Assembly (NCBI GenBank): GCA_913775305.1
Contig: CAJYIY010000019.1
Span: 1 to 55,194 of the forward strand
DNA from: an uncultured Erwinia sp.
GTDB taxonomy: Bacteria > Pseudomonadota > Gammaproteobacteria > Enterobacterales > Enterobacteriaceae
Reading direction: 5' to 3'
DNA length: 55,194 bases
Positions within the stretch are counted from its first letter, which is position 1, and each line of letters starts with the position of its first letter. The translations under genes were made by a program, and so were the position numbers. Positions 30,001-39,201 of the stretch are shown here, in pieces. The notes beneath the pieces are model-generated. The model was not told the origin of the DNA and did no database searches. It was given only the letters and a program-made list of their open reading frames with translations.

Positions 30001-31365
30001 ATGCAGCAGGAAACCGTTCTCAATAAAATCGTTGCGGACAAAGCCATCTGGCTTGCCGCACGTCAGCAGCAGCAGCCGCTGGCTTCGTTTCAAAACGATA
30101 TCGTCCCGTCTACCCGCAGCTTTTATGATGCGCTGCGCGGTACGCGTACGGTGTTCATTCTCGAATGTAAAAAAGCCTCCCCGTCGAAAGGACTGATCCG
30201 CGACGATTTCGACCCGGCCACCATTGCCGGCGTCTACAGGGACTATGCTTCCGCGATTTCAGTGCTGACTGATGAAAAATATTTTCAGGGCAGCTTTGAT
30301 TTTCTGCCGATCGTCAGCTCGGTGGTTACCCAGCCGGTGCTGTGCAAAGATTTTATCATCGACCCCTATCAGATTTATCTTGCCCGCTACCATCAGGCAG
30401 ATGCGATCCTGCTGATGCTTTCGGTGGTCAGTGATGAACAGTACCGTCAGCTTTCTGCCGTGGCACACAGCCTGAATATGGGCGTGCTGACCGAGGTCAT
30501 CAGCGAGGAAGAGCTGGAACGCGCTACCGCACTGGGTGCAAAAGTGGTGGGCATTAACAACCGCGACCTGCGCGATCTGTCCATTGACCTCGATCGCACC
30601 CGCCGTCTGGCGCCGAAGGTGGCGCATGGCGTGACGGTGATCAGCGAATCCGGCATCAACAGCTACGCTCAGGTACGTGAACTGAGCCACTTTGCTAACG
30701 GTTTCCTGATTGGCTCTGCGCTGATGGAAGAGGACGATCTGGCCGAAGCGGTCCGGCGGGTGCTGATCGGTGACAACAAAGTTTGCGGTTTGACCCGCCC
30801 GCAGGATGCGCAAAGCGCTCGGGCAGCGGGGGCAATTTACGGCGGCCTGATCTTTGCCGACGGTTCCCCGCGCAAAGTCGACCTCTCCGTCGCACGATCG
30901 GTTATTGCTGCTGCCTCGTTAAAGTATGTTGGCGTGTTCCGCAATCAGCCACTGAGTGACGTTGTCACTGTTGCCGGCGAACTGGCGCTGACGGCGGTAC
31001 AGCTGCATGGCGACGAAGACCGTCAGTACGTCAGCCAGCTGCGCGACGCGCTGCCGGCCGGAGTCCAGATCTGGAAAGCCTTCAGTATCCGCGACACTCT
31101 GCCGCAGCGCGACTGGCAACACGTTGATCGCTACGTATTCGACAACGGTAACGGCGGCAGCGGACAGGCATTTGACTGGTCGGTTCTGGAGGGGCAGACA
31201 TTAAAGAACGTGCTGCTGGCCGGCGGATTAAGCGCCGATAACTGTGTGACAGCTTCCCGACTCGGCTGTGCCGGTCTGGACTTCAACTCCGGTGTGGAAA
31301 GCGCGCCAGGCATAAAAGATGCCGACAAAATGGCCTCGGTATTTCAGACGCTGAGAGCCTACTGA
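30001..31365 (+). CDS. trpCF: Bifunctional indole-3-glycerol-phosphate synthase / phosphoribosylanthranilate isomerase
   Basis: The 454-residue fusion (453 in E. coli) has the indole-glycerol-phosphate synthase half first ([10 protein letters not shown] at 55-64, ISESGINS near 214-221) and the isomerase half after about residue 258 ([12 protein letters not shown], then GLDFNSGVE near the end). It catalyses the two steps between phosphoribosylanthranilate and indole-glycerol phosphate. It starts only 2 bases after the trpD stop. Confidence 0.97.
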   Translation: MQQETVLNKIVADKAIWLAARQQQQPLASFQNDIVPSTRSFYDALRGTRTVFILECKKASPSKGLIRDDFDPATIAGVYRDYASAISVLTDEKYFQGSFDFLPIVSSVVTQPVLCKDFIIDPYQIYLARYHQADAILLMLSVVSDEQYRQLSAVAHSLNMGVLTEVISEEELERATALGAKVVGINNRDLRDLSIDLDRTRRLAPKVAHGVTVISESGINSYAQVRELSHFANGFLIGSALMEEDDLAEAVRRVLIGDNKVCGLTRPQDAQSARAAGAIYGGLIFADGSPRKVDLSVARSVIAAASLKYVGVFRNQPLSDVVTVAGELALTAVQLHGDEDRQYVSQLRDALPAGVQIWKAFSIRDTLPQRDWQHVDRYVFDNGNGGSGQAFDWSVLEGQTLKNVLLAGGLSADNCVTASRLGCAGLDFNSGVESAPGIKDADKMASVFQTLRAY

Positions 31366-31450
31366 ACCAACGGACACCCGTGCCGAAGGGCAGATAATTT
31401 TCGTCGGGCGTGATTCACGTCCGCGCAGAGAGAGAATAAAGAGACACACT
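31366..31450 (+). other. trpC-trpB intergenic spacer with hairpin
   Basis: These 85 bases interrupt an otherwise tightly packed operon; E. coli has only about a dozen bases here. The spacer holds CGGGCGTGATTCACGTCCG, an 8-bp stem (one G-T pair) with a 3-base loop and no T-run, so it is not a terminator. AGAGAGAATAAAGAG provides the trpB ribosome-binding region. Confidence 0.6.
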
Positions 31451-32641
31451 ATGACACGATTAAACCCCTATTTTGGCGAGTTTGGCGGTATGTATGTGCC
31501 GCAGATCCTGATGCCCGCGCTGCAACAGCTGGAAGACGCTTTTATCAGCGCCCAGAGCGACCCGAAATTTCAGGCTGAATTTACCAGTCTGCTGAAAAAC
31601 TATGCCGGTCGCCCAACGGCACTGACGCGATGTCACAACCTGACCAAAGGCACGAAAACCCGCCTGTACCTGAAGCGCGAAGATCTGCTGCACGGCGGCG
31701 CGCACAAAACCAACCAGGTGCTGGGTCAGGCTCTGCTCGCCAAACGCATGGGCAAGAAAGAAATTATCGCTGAAACCGGCGCGGGTCAGCACGGCGTGGC
31801 GTCAGCGCTGGCCTGCGCCCTGCTGGGCCTGAAGTGCCGCATTTATATGGGCGCGAAGGACATTGAACGCCAGTCGCCGAACGTCTTCCGTATGCGGCTG
31901 ATGGGTGCGGAAGTGATCCCGGTTCACAGCGGTTCGGCCACGCTGAAAGATGCCTGTAATGAGGCGCTGCGCGACTGGTCCGGCAGCTATGAAACCGCTC
32001 ACTACATGCTGGGAACCGCGGCCGGTCCGCATCCTTTCCCGACTATTGTGCGTGAGTTTCAGCGGATGATTGGTGAAGAAACCAAAGCGCAGATCCTTGA
32101 GCAGGAAGGCCGACTGCCGGATGCGGTCATTGCCTGCGTCGGCGGGGGATCAAATGCGATTGGCATGTTTGCCGACTTTATTGAAGAGAGCAGCGTTGGT
32201 TTGATCGGCGTTGAGCCAGCCGGTCATGGTATTGAATCCGGCGAACACGGCGCACCGTTGAAGCATGGCCGCGTGGGCATCTATTTCGGCATGAAAGCGC
32301 CGATGATGCAGACTGAAGATGGCCAGATCGAAGAATCCTACTCGATCTCCGCCGGTCTGGATTTCCCCTCCGTCGGGCCTCAACATGCCTATCTGAACAG
32401 CACTGGCCGAGCGGATTACGTGTCGATTACCGATGAAGAAGCGCTGGATGCGTTCAAGGCGCTTTGCCGTCATGAAGGGATCATCCCGGCGCTGGAATCG
32501 TCACATGCCCTCGCCCATGCCTTAAAAATGGCCCGTGAAAACCCGGAAAAAGAACAGCTGCTGGTGGTTAACCTGTCCGGCCGCGGCGATAAAGACATTT
32601 TCACCGTACATGACATTTTCAGCGCCAGGGGAGAAATTTGA
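31451..32641 (+). CDS. trpB: Tryptophan synthase beta chain
   Basis: The 396-residue PLP enzyme condenses indole with serine. The PLP lysine is K86 in HGGAHKTNQ, and the phosphate loop GGGSNAIG is present. It forms the alpha2-beta2 channelling complex with TrpA. The stop overlaps the trpA ATG (TGATG). Confidence 0.98.
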   Translation: MTRLNPYFGEFGGMYVPQILMPALQQLEDAFISAQSDPKFQAEFTSLLKNYAGRPTALTRCHNLTKGTKTRLYLKREDLLHGGAHKTNQVLGQALLAKRMGKKEIIAETGAGQHGVASALACALLGLKCRIYMGAKDIERQSPNVFRMRLMGAEVIPVHSGSATLKDACNEALRDWSGSYETAHYMLGTAAGPHPFPTIVREFQRMIGEETKAQILEQEGRLPDAVIACVGGGSNAIGMFADFIEESSVGLIGVEPAGHGIESGEHGAPLKHGRVGIYFGMKAPMMQTEDGQIEESYSISAGLDFPSVGPQHAYLNSTGRADYVSITDEEALDAFKALCRHEGIIPALESSHALAHALKMARENPEKEQLLVVNLSGRGDKDIFTVHDIFSARGEI

Positions 32642-33444
32642 TGGAACGTTACGATCGTTGTTTTAAGCGCCTGGCAGAACGCCATGAGGGCGCGTTTGTT
32701 CCCTTCGTTACGCTCGGCGATCCAACGCCGGAGCTGTCGCTGCAAATTATTGATGCGCTGGTTGCAGGGGGTGCGGATGCACTTGAATTAGGCATCCCCT
32801 TCTCGGATCCCCTCGCCGATGGTCCGACGATTCAGAATGCGACGCTGCGCGCGTTTGCCGCTGGCGTCACCCCGGCGCAGTGCTTTGAAATGCTGGCGGC
32901 CATCCGCCAGAAATACCCGGAACTGCCCATCGGGCTGCTGATGTACGCCAACCTGGTGTTTTCCAACGGGATCGACAACTTCTATGCCCGCTGCCAGCAA
33001 GTGGGTGTGGATTCGGTACTGGTTGCGGATGTGCCGATCGAAGAGTCCGCGCCGTTCCGCCAGTCAGCGATGCGCCACGGCGTGGCACCTATCTTTATCT
33101 GCCCGCCGAATGCCGGAGATGACCTGCTGCGTGAGATCGCCTCACACGGTCGCGGCTATACCTATCTGTTGTCCCGTGCGGGAGTCACCGGTTCGGAAAC
33201 CCGTGCGAATCTGCCGTTGAAGCACCTGATCGATAAGCTGAAAGAATATCATGCTGCCCCGCCACTGCAGGGATTCGGTATCTCAGAAGCGTCTCAGGTG
33301 GAAGAAGCCATTCACGCAGGCGCAGCCGGGGCCATTTCGGGATCGGCTATCGTAAAAATTATCGAACAGCATCACAAAAACCCGACGGTTATGCTGGCGG
33401 AACTGACGGCTTTTGTCAGTAAACTGAAAGCCGGTACGCGCTAA
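32641..33444 (+). CDS. trpA: Tryptophan synthase alpha chain
   Basis: The 267-residue TIM barrel cleaves indole-glycerol phosphate. Catalytic E49 ([10 protein letters not shown]) and D60 (PLADGP) are present. Translation begins at ATG 32641, overlapping trpB by one base. It is the last gene of the operon, followed by a terminator. Confidence 0.98.
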   Translation: MERYDRCFKRLAERHEGAFVPFVTLGDPTPELSLQIIDALVAGGADALELGIPFSDPLADGPTIQNATLRAFAAGVTPAQCFEMLAAIRQKYPELPIGLLMYANLVFSNGIDNFYARCQQVGVDSVLVADVPIEESAPFRQSAMRHGVAPIFICPPNAGDDLLREIASHGRGYTYLLSRAGVTGSETRANLPLKHLIDKLKEYHAAPPLQGFGISEASQVEEAIHAGAAGAISGSAIVKIIEQHHKNPTVMLAELTAFVSKLKAGTR

Positions 33445-33460
33445 TAACCCTGCCCTGAAT

Positions 33461-33494
33461 TAATGCCTTATCACGCCGATAAGGCATTATTTTC
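33461..33494 (+). terminator. trp operon terminator
   Basis: TAATGCCTTATC and GATAAGGCATTA form a perfect 12-bp stem with a 5-base loop, followed by TTTTC. It starts 16 bases after the trpA stop. Confidence 0.92.
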
Positions 33495-33596
33495 TTTCTC
33501 TTTTTAACATTCTGAACTTGCAGAATCACCGTCTGTGTCTAAGAATTAAGTTACGCCGCCATTTCTGCGGTTACTGACTGAACAGGGAGAAATGCA

Positions 33597-33911
33597 ATGA
33601 AGCTGTTTAAAATGTTATCAGGAATGATTGCCGCTACCGTAGTTGCACTCAGCGTCACCGCCTGCGCGCCAACCGCAACGCAGGAAGGGACCGGTGGCTA
33701 TATTGACGACACGGTGATCACGACCAAGGTGAAGGGCGAACTGCTGCATGACCAGTCGCTTAAATCGACCGCCATCAGCGTGGAAACGTTCAAAGGACGC
33801 GTACAGCTGAGTGGTTTCATTAACTCGCCGCAGATGGCAAACCGCGCGGTTGAGATCACCCGTGGCGTGCCGGGTGTGAAATCTGTTGTGAATAACCTGC
33901 AAATTAAATAA
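33597..33911 (+). CDS. BON-domain lipoprotein
   Basis: The 104-residue protein has a lipoprotein signal (lipobox SVTAC, C23) and one BON domain (about 36-104; DDTVITTKVKGELL, GRVQLSGFI, GVKSVVNNLQI). BON domains occur in OsmY and related envelope stress proteins and are thought to bind membranes or other surfaces. It is likely periplasmic and outer-membrane anchored. GGGAGAAATGCA gives the start. It occupies the trpA-ompW interval, where E. coli has yciGFE instead. Confidence 0.88.
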   Translation: MKLFKMLSGMIAATVVALSVTACAPTATQEGTGGYIDDTVITTKVKGELLHDQSLKSTAISVETFKGRVQLSGFINSPQMANRAVEITRGVPGVKSVVNNLQIK

Positions 33912-33926
33912 CGGCGTAAACCACAT

Positions 33927-33954
33927 AAAAAAGGCGCGAATTTCGCGCCTTTTT
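33927..33954. terminator. Bidirectional terminator between BON lipoprotein and ompW
   Basis: AAAGGCGCGAA and TTCGCGCCTTT form a long perfect stem with A- and T-runs on either side, so it can end both convergent genes. Confidence 0.9.
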
Positions 33955-33967
33955 ACGTTTTGTGGGC

Positions 33968-34600
33968 TTAGAAACGGTAGCCTGCGCCAAAGAAGAACAC
34001 AAACGGGTTCACGTGCGTGTCAATGCTGTGACGATCCTCTCCGGCGCTGAAGCGCACTTTAGTATTAATATCGATGTACCACAGCGAGGCGTTCAGCATC
34101 CAGTCCGGGGTCAACTGGTAATCCAGGCCAACCTGACCGGCCACGCCCCAGGTATTTTTCACACTGAGATTGCTCAAACCTAAATCTTGACCAGTCTGGT
34201 TAAAGTCGGTGTTGTAGAACATGGTGTAGTTCACCCCCACACCGGCATAAGGCTGCCATTTGCTGGTGTTACCCATGAAGTACCACTGTGCCATTAGCGT
34301 TGGCGGCAGCTGATGCACAGTGGCCAGATTGCCGGTCGCACGCAGCCCCACTTTGTGGCGGAAAGGCGTTGCACCGAGAAGCTCAATACCTATATGGTCA
34401 GTTGCCATATAGGTAAAGGTCAGCCCCAGTTGCGTGTTATTGTTGACATGGAATTCGCCCAGGCCGAGGACGTTATCGGAACCGCCAGTCGGCCGCACAG
34501 TAGCGGAACCCGCGCGCATAAAGAAATCGCCTGCTTCGTGTGCCGATGCAGCCACCGGTAACAGGGTAACGACTGCCAGTGCTAATGCTCTCAGTTTCAT
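33968..34600 (-). CDS. ompW: Outer membrane protein OmpW
   Basis: The 210-residue protein has a signal peptide ending AASA (residue 20) and an eight-stranded OmpW beta barrel with a terminal phenylalanine (GAGYRF). OmpW forms a narrow hydrophobic channel for small molecules. I chose ATG 34600 because GGAG lies upstream; an in-frame GTG two codons earlier is less likely. An FNR-type site lies about 150 bases upstream. Confidence 0.95.
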   Translation of the reverse strand: MKLRALALAVVTLLPVAASAHEAGDFFMRAGSATVRPTGGSDNVLGLGEFHVNNNTQLGLTFTYMATDHIGIELLGATPFRHKVGLRATGNLATVHQLPPTLMAQWYFMGNTSKWQPYAGVGVNYTMFYNTDFNQTGQDLGLSNLSVKNTWGVAGQVGLDYQLTPDWMLNASLWYIDINTKVRFSAGEDRHSIDTHVNPFVFFFGAGYRF

Positions 34601-34747
34601 GACCACTCCTTTGTAAATTTAAAAAAACGTTTCTAAGCACCTGTGTCCTACTGCGAGGACTTATGCAATTTCAGGACACATATTTACGCTGATTTTCTGG
34701 AAAGGTCATGCGAATCATTTTTTTCATTATCTATATAAAACAATGAC

Positions 34748-34761
34748 TTGATTTAGATCAA
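34748..34761. promoter_or_regulatory. FNR-binding site upstream of ompW
   Basis: TTGATTTAGATCAA matches the FNR consensus TTGAT-N4-ATCAA exactly. It lies about 150 bases upstream of ompW and about 120 bases upstream of the cysteine-cluster gene on the other strand. E. coli ompW is known to respond to oxygen through FNR. Confidence 0.75.
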
Positions 34762-34878
34762 TTTCCTGCCGCTCCGGCACTGGAAAAATCCGATTGACCA
34801 TTATTTTAGAAACCCTTAATTTTCTGGTTTCCTGTGATGTGATTTTGATTCAAAGCCTCAGGAGGGGTGGGCAATCAG

Positions 34879-35298
34879 ATGAGCGATACTCTTAATCCTT
34901 GCGTTAGTTGCGGTGCGTGCTGCGGCACGTTTCGCGTTTCCTTTTACTGGGCAGAAGCTGATGATGGCGGCGGCGTTGTGCCGGTTGAACTGACCGAACC
35001 CCTGAATCTTTTTATGCGCAACATGCGCGGCACCAACGATCGTTCACCGCGCTGCGTTGCCCTGCAGGGCGAGATTGGCAGCTGCGTCTCATGCGGTATT
35101 TATGAGCAACGCCCCACGCCCTGCCGCGAGTTTGATATGTCGGGTGAAAACGGCTTGCTTAACGAAAGCTGTGACCGGGCGCGGGCAAAATATGGCCTGC
35201 CACCGCTATTTATCCCGATAAAACCTTCTTTAATCGAAAGTTATGTCAATCTGAGTGCCAGCACCCATCAGGAACATGTACAATCTCCGGGTCTATAA
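34879..35298 (+). CDS. YkgJ-family cysteine-cluster protein
   Basis: The 139-residue cytoplasmic protein belongs to the YkgJ-type zinc- or iron-chelating family (CxxCxxCC pattern at C8, C11, C14, C15, then further cysteines in [17 protein letters not shown] and ESCDRAR). The cysteine spacing is typical of a metal- or Fe-S-binding fold; its function is unknown. GGAGGGG at 34861-34867 precedes ATG 34879. It may share an FNR-controlled region with ompW. Confidence 0.85.
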   Translation: MSDTLNPCVSCGACCGTFRVSFYWAEADDGGGVVPVELTEPLNLFMRNMRGTNDRSPRCVALQGEIGSCVSCGIYEQRPTPCREFDMSGENGLLNESCDRARAKYGLPPLFIPIKPSLIESYVNLSASTHQEHVQSPGL

Positions 35299-35321
35299 AA
35301 TCGGCCTTTCAAGGAGTTTAC

Positions 35322-36059
35322 ATGTCTATCACGGCGGCTTCGCTATACCGTGACACGGGGAATTTTTTCCGCCATCAGATCCTGACTATTGTGCTGCTGG
35401 CGCTGCTGACCTCGTTTATTTCCGTGCTGACTGGTCACGCACTGACGCCCAATGCGGATCAGATGGCGATCCTGAATGACGGGGCCTCGGGTTCAGCCAC
35501 CAGTCTGATGGAGATGGTGCAGAATATGTCACCGGACCAGCAGCAGGTTCTGCTGCGTGCTTCGGCAGCGGGGACATTTGCGGCGCTGGTGGGCAACACG
35601 CTGTTACTGGGCGGGATGCTGAGCCTGATCCCGATGGCCTCTGCCGGACAGCACGTCAGCGCCCTGCGCGCGATCGGTGCATCAGCACCGAAGCTGCTGT
35701 CGCTGCTGCTGCTGACGTTCCTGATGACGCTGGTGATCCAGCTGGGCTTTATGGTTCTGGTGGTGCCGGGCGTGCTGCTGGCGATTACGCTTTCGCTGTC
35801 CCCGATGCTGCTGGTTAATGAGAAGGTCGGCGTGTTTGGCGCCATGCGCGGCAGTATACGTCTGGTATGGGGCCATATGAAGCTGGTTGCTCCGGCGGTT
35901 CTTTTGTGGATTGTTGCCAAGCTGGTTGTACTGCTGATGGCTTCCTCAATGACCGTGCTGCCGGCAAACGTTGCCTCGGTACTGCTGAACGGGTTAAGCA
36001 ACCTGGTGTCAGCCCTGTTGATTATTTACCTGTCTCGTTTATATATGTTGTTACGCTAA
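35322..36059 (+). CDS. yciC: YciC, UPF0259 membrane protein
   Basis: The 245-residue polytopic protein matches E. coli YciC (247). It has several membrane segments, with a polar loop between about residues 45 and 80. Envelope-related roles have been suggested, but function is not established. AAGGAGT precedes ATG. It heads the yciC-yciB-yciA group. Confidence 0.93.
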   Translation: MSITAASLYRDTGNFFRHQILTIVLLALLTSFISVLTGHALTPNADQMAILNDGASGSATSLMEMVQNMSPDQQQVLLRASAAGTFAALVGNTLLLGGMLSLIPMASAGQHVSALRAIGASAPKLLSLLLLTFLMTLVIQLGFMVLVVPGVLLAITLSLSPMLLVNEKVGVFGAMRGSIRLVWGHMKLVAPAVLLWIVAKLVVLLMASSMTVLPANVASVLLNGLSNLVSALLIIYLSRLYMLLR

Positions 36060-36134
36060 TTCATTCTGAATGCCTCGACAGAGGCATTCAATGGATGATT
36101 TGATAAGATACTGGTCTGATATCTGGAAGCCGCT

Positions 36135-36689
36135 ATGAAGCAGTTACTCGACTTTCTTCCCCTCGTGGTCTTTTTTGTTTTTTATAAACTGTACGATATT
36201 TTTATTGCCTCCGGCGCGCTGATCGTCGCTTCCGCCCTCGCTCTGGCCGTCGGCTGGTTTGTTTATCGCAAAGTCGAAAAAATGAGTCTGGTGACCTTTG
36301 CGCTGGTTGCGGTCTTTGGAACATTAACCATTGCCCTGCATAACCCCGACTTTATCAAGTGGAAAGTCACGATTATCTACGGTCTGTTCACCCTCGCTTT
36401 GCTGTTCAGCCAGTGGTTTATGGAAAAGCCATTAATTCAGAAAATGCTGGGTAAAGAGCTTCAGCTGCCGGAATTCGCCTGGCGTCGTCTGAATGTTGCC
36501 TGGGCGCTGTTCTTCTTCGTCTGCGGGCTGGCCAATATCTATGTTGCTTTCTGGCTGTCTCAGGACACCTGGATGAACTTCAAAGTGTTCGGCCTGAGTG
36601 CCCTGACCCTGCTGTTTACCCTGCTGAGTGGCATCTATATTTACCGGTTAATGCCGCAGCAGGAAGACAATAACGGAAGCAAACCATGA
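36135..36689 (+). CDS. yciB: YciB, inner-membrane protein (IspZ/septation protein A family)
   Basis: The 184-residue protein has about five to six membrane segments (start [22 protein letters not shown]). E. coli YciB (179 residues) is linked to envelope synthesis and cell division proteins. The C-terminus is slightly longer ([11 protein letters not shown]). Its stop overlaps the yciA start by four bases (ATGA). Confidence 0.95.
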   Translation: MKQLLDFLPLVVFFVFYKLYDIFIASGALIVASALALAVGWFVYRKVEKMSLVTFALVAVFGTLTIALHNPDFIKWKVTIIYGLFTLALLFSQWFMEKPLIQKMLGKELQLPEFAWRRLNVAWALFFFVCGLANIYVAFWLSQDTWMNFKVFGLSALTLLFTLLSGIYIYRLMPQQEDNNGSKP

Positions 36690-37108
36690 GCGAACAACAA
36701 CGCGTACCGCAGGGTGAGATGGTGCTACGCACCCTGGCAATGCCTGCGGATACCAATGCCAACGGCGATATTTTCGGTGGCTGGCTGATGTCTCAGATGG
36801 ATATGGGTGGCGCCATCCTGGCGAAGGAGATCGCCGGAGGACGTGTGGTGACGGTTCGCGCCGACGGTATGACCTTTCTTAAGCCGGTCGCCGTTGGCGA
36901 TGTGGTGAGCTGCCACGCGCGCTGTATCCGCACCGGTACCAGCTCCATCACCATTAACATCGAAGTATGGATTAAAAAGGTCTCTTCGGAGCCGATTGGC
37001 CAGCGCTACTGCACCACCGAGGCGGTATTTATCTATGTTGCGGTAGATCAGCTGGGCAAACCTCGTCCTCTGCCTGCCGATAAAATCCATTACACCGCTG
37101 AAGAGTGA
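36686..37108 (+). CDS. yciA: YciA acyl-CoA thioesterase
   Basis: The 140-residue hotdog-fold enzyme has the family motif [16 protein letters not shown] (about 24-39) and hydrolyses a broad range of acyl-CoAs. It is translationally coupled to yciB through an ATGA overlap. Confidence 0.95.
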   Translation: MSEQQRVPQGEMVLRTLAMPADTNANGDIFGGWLMSQMDMGGAILAKEIAGGRVVTVRADGMTFLKPVAVGDVVSCHARCIRTGTSSITINIEVWIKKVSSEPIGQRYCTTEAVFIYVAVDQLGKPRPLPADKIHYTAEE

Positions 37109-37145
37109 CCGGGCAGGCGCCTGACAGGTCGCAGTTTCATCGGTG

Positions 37146-37174
37146 ATAAAAAAAGGGCTTTCGCCCTTTTTTTA
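37146..37174. terminator. Bidirectional terminator between yciA and tonB
   Basis: AAAAAAAGGGC and GCCCTTTTTTT form a stem with a short loop (TTTC), rich in A and T on both sides. It overlaps the tonB stop codon and ends both convergent genes. Confidence 0.9.
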
Positions 37175-37912
37175 TTCAATTTTGCCACCAGCGCTGATTT
37201 TAAATACGATGCTGGCGGTCATGTCTTTGCCCGGCTTGTTCGGCTCATAGCGCCACTTGCGCATCGCCTGCTTAACTTCGCGTTCAAACATATTGCGCGG
37301 TTCTGCGGAAAGAATGCGCACGTTATCGACCCGTCCGGTGCTGTCGACGTCAAACTGAACGCGAACGCGCCCCTCCAGCCGCAGTGCAAAAGCACGCGTA
37401 GGATAGCCCGGAATGGTCTGGCTGAGCACGCGTGGCCCGCTGGAAACGGCAGCAGACGATGCCTGCGACAGCTTTGGCGCGGTAGACGGTTTAGACGTTT
37501 GCGGTTGAGTGAGCGGCTCAGCCTGACGCGTCTCCTGGGGTTTCACCTCTTTCTTCGGTTTTACCACCTCTTTTTTTACCGGTTGCGGCTTCGGCTTTGG
37601 TTTGGGCTTAGGCTGAGGTTTAGGAATGGGCACCGGCTCCGGTTTTGGCGGCTCAGGCAGCGGCTCTGGTTCAGGTTCTGGTTCAGGCTCGGATTGTGGC
37701 TCCGGCTGAGCCTGCGCAGGCACCGGTTCAGGTTCTGGCTGTACCTCAGGCGCGACCAGCGAGACGCTGATAGGCTGAGATGCTTTTGGCACATCAGCCT
37801 TCTGGTGAAATGAGGCATAAAGCAGAGCTGCGATAACCGAGCCATGCAGTACAACTGAAATCAGCAGAGGCAAAGTCGCGCGGCGTGGTAGTGATGTTGT
37901 CAGCGTCGTCAT
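37172..37912 (-). CDS. tonB: TonB energy-transducing protein
   Basis: The 246-residue protein (239 in E. coli) has one N-terminal membrane anchor with the S-x3-H pattern ([13 protein letters not shown]), a proline-rich periplasmic spacer of PEPEP and KPKPK repeats (about 55-115), and a C-terminal domain with [20 protein letters not shown]. It couples ExbB/ExbD proton flow to outer-membrane receptors. I chose ATG 37912 (MTTLTT) because an upstream extension to 37954 has no homologue support. Confidence 0.95.
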   Translation of the reverse strand: MTTLTTSLPRRATLPLLISVVLHGSVIAALLYASFHQKADVPKASQPISVSLVAPEVQPEPEPVPAQAQPEPQSEPEPEPEPEPLPEPPKPEPVPIPKPQPKPKPKPKPQPVKKEVVKPKKEVKPQETRQAEPLTQPQTSKPSTAPKLSQASSAAVSSGPRVLSQTIPGYPTRAFALRLEGRVRVQFDVDSTGRVDNVRILSAEPRNMFEREVKQAMRKWRYEPNKPGKDMTASIVFKISAGGKIE

Positions 37913-38117
37913 AATCTTTAGGGTCAAAATGTGAAGCACTGAGTTTAAATGCAAATAGCAATCAGTTTCAACAACCTCTCACCGCTTATCCCCGATTTCC
38001 CGCTTATTGCCTGACAAGCTGACCTTTATCAAGCGCGTACTATCTTTTAATTGCACAAAAGTTAACGATCACTTAACGTGATGCCCGAATCTTATTCCCC
38101 GACAGGAGTGCTTAAAG

Positions 38118-38414
38118 GTGCTTTATGTAATTTACGCTGAAGATCACGCGGATTCTCTGGAAAAACGCACTGCGGTTCGCCCTGCCCATCTGGCACGTTT
38201 GCAGCTTTTACGTGACGAAGGGCGTCTGATTATCGCGGGTCCGATGCCGGCAGTCGACAGCAATGAACCCGGCGTGGCTGGCTTTACCGGTTCAACGGTC
38301 ATCGCCGAGTTTCCATCGCTGGAAGCCGCGCAGTCCTGGGCGCAGGACGACCCTTATATTGCCGCAGGCGTGTATAAGCAGGTTGCCGTTAAGCCGTTTA
38401 AAAAGGTTTTCTGA
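38118..38414 (+). CDS. yciI: YciI family protein
   Basis: The 98-residue protein equals E. coli YciI in length ([27 protein letters not shown] with the conserved His, KPFKKVF end). The YciI fold has a putative active-site His/Asp pair, but no proven reaction in E. coli. It starts with GTG at 38118, with GACAGGAG upstream; homologues also use this start. It is divergent from tonB. Confidence 0.93.
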   Translation: MLYVIYAEDHADSLEKRTAVRPAHLARLQLLRDEGRLIIAGPMPAVDSNEPGVAGFTGSTVIAEFPSLEAAQSWAQDDPYIAAGVYKQVAVKPFKKVF

Positions 38415-38844
38415 ATAAAAACAATTAATTAAGATCATTTTTCTTTACACCAGTGGGCAGATAACCCCGATCGGTACGCCATAAAGTACGTCACGTTTTC
38501 TGCTCATTCGTCCTGGTTTCTGCCGCTTTTCTTCCCTCCACGAAAATACTCGCCCCGAGGTATCCGATGAGCCCCATTTTGCTACCTGCCGTTTCTGACG
38601 CCGGACCGTCCCTGAAAGAAGGTCCGGACTCTGCGGCCAGGAAGGTCGTTGATGAGCTCCAGCAGGTCGTCGGCATGTCGGACGAGAAGCAGAGGGCGGA
38701 GATGTTCGGACCAAAGCCCTGACGGCGCTGATGCCCGTGTAGCCGCAGCACGAGCGTGAACAGCGCGAAATCCCCGCAACGGCGGAACATCATGATCAAG
38801 ACAGGCTTTCGGTCAGGCGCTACATCCCGGCAGCCGATCTGCGT
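38415..38844. other. yciI-yciY intergenic region
   Basis: These 430 bases lie between yciI and the yciY stop. E. coli has kch at this place. The plus strand contains one small frame with a ribosome-binding site (38567-38722); the rest shows no supported gene. Confidence 0.4.
38567..38722 (+). CDS. Hypothetical 51-residue protein or gene remnant
   Basis: A frame starting MSPILLPAVSDAGPSLKEG encodes 51 residues ending FGPKP, with CGAGG six bases before the ATG. The C-terminal half (DSAARKVVDELQQVVGMSDE) has helix-forming character. A one-base shift near the end would extend it (TKALTALMPV) only to a nearby stop. I do not recognise it; it may be a real small gene or a remnant of something longer. 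Confidence 0.3.
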   Translation: MSPILLPAVSDAGPSLKEGPDSAARKVVDELQQVVGMSDEKQRAEMFGPKP

Positions 38845-39018
38845 TCAGGAAACCTGGGTGATAAACAGAATTGAGCGGCGCTGCTGCTGGCTCACCTGGT
38901 GACGGAACGAGTGCATGCGGCCGTAGCGGCGTGACTGCCCTTCTAACCAGCGCGCTCTGCGACGCTGTACCTGACGCATCATTCGCCAGCGCGCTACTTC
39001 GTTTCTGCTCCGTTTCAT
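38845..39018 (-). CDS. yciY: YciY small basic protein
   Basis: This short gene encodes 57 residues, the same length as E. coli YciY, and shares MKRSR-EV-RWRM, then RW-LEGQSRR and MR/MHS segments. The protein is very arginine-rich. Its function is unknown. GAGGG lies ahead of the ATG at 39018. It is divergent from clsA, with about 180 bases between the starts. Confidence 0.85.
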   Translation of the reverse strand: MKRSRNEVARWRMMRQVQRRRARWLEGQSRRYGRMHSFRHQVSQQQRRSILFITQVS

Positions 39019-39201
39019 TACACCCTCAGTTTATAATTGTCGCATCAAATGTAGCCAAAAATCTCGCGCGGCATTATAGACCTTTCTGCACTGCGACGAG
39101 ATCCGATCTCTTCGCGACTGAAAATTTTCTTAAAGGTTTCCAGACCTGCCATCAGCACGTAAACTTCTTCCTAACTCGACCGTGAACAGGATTTCCACTT
39201 A

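Noticed and set aside
37913-37999. Fur-box-like sequence upstream of tonB
   Set aside because: Only about 9 of 14 key positions match by eye; not strong enough to annotate, although tonB is often Fur-regulated.
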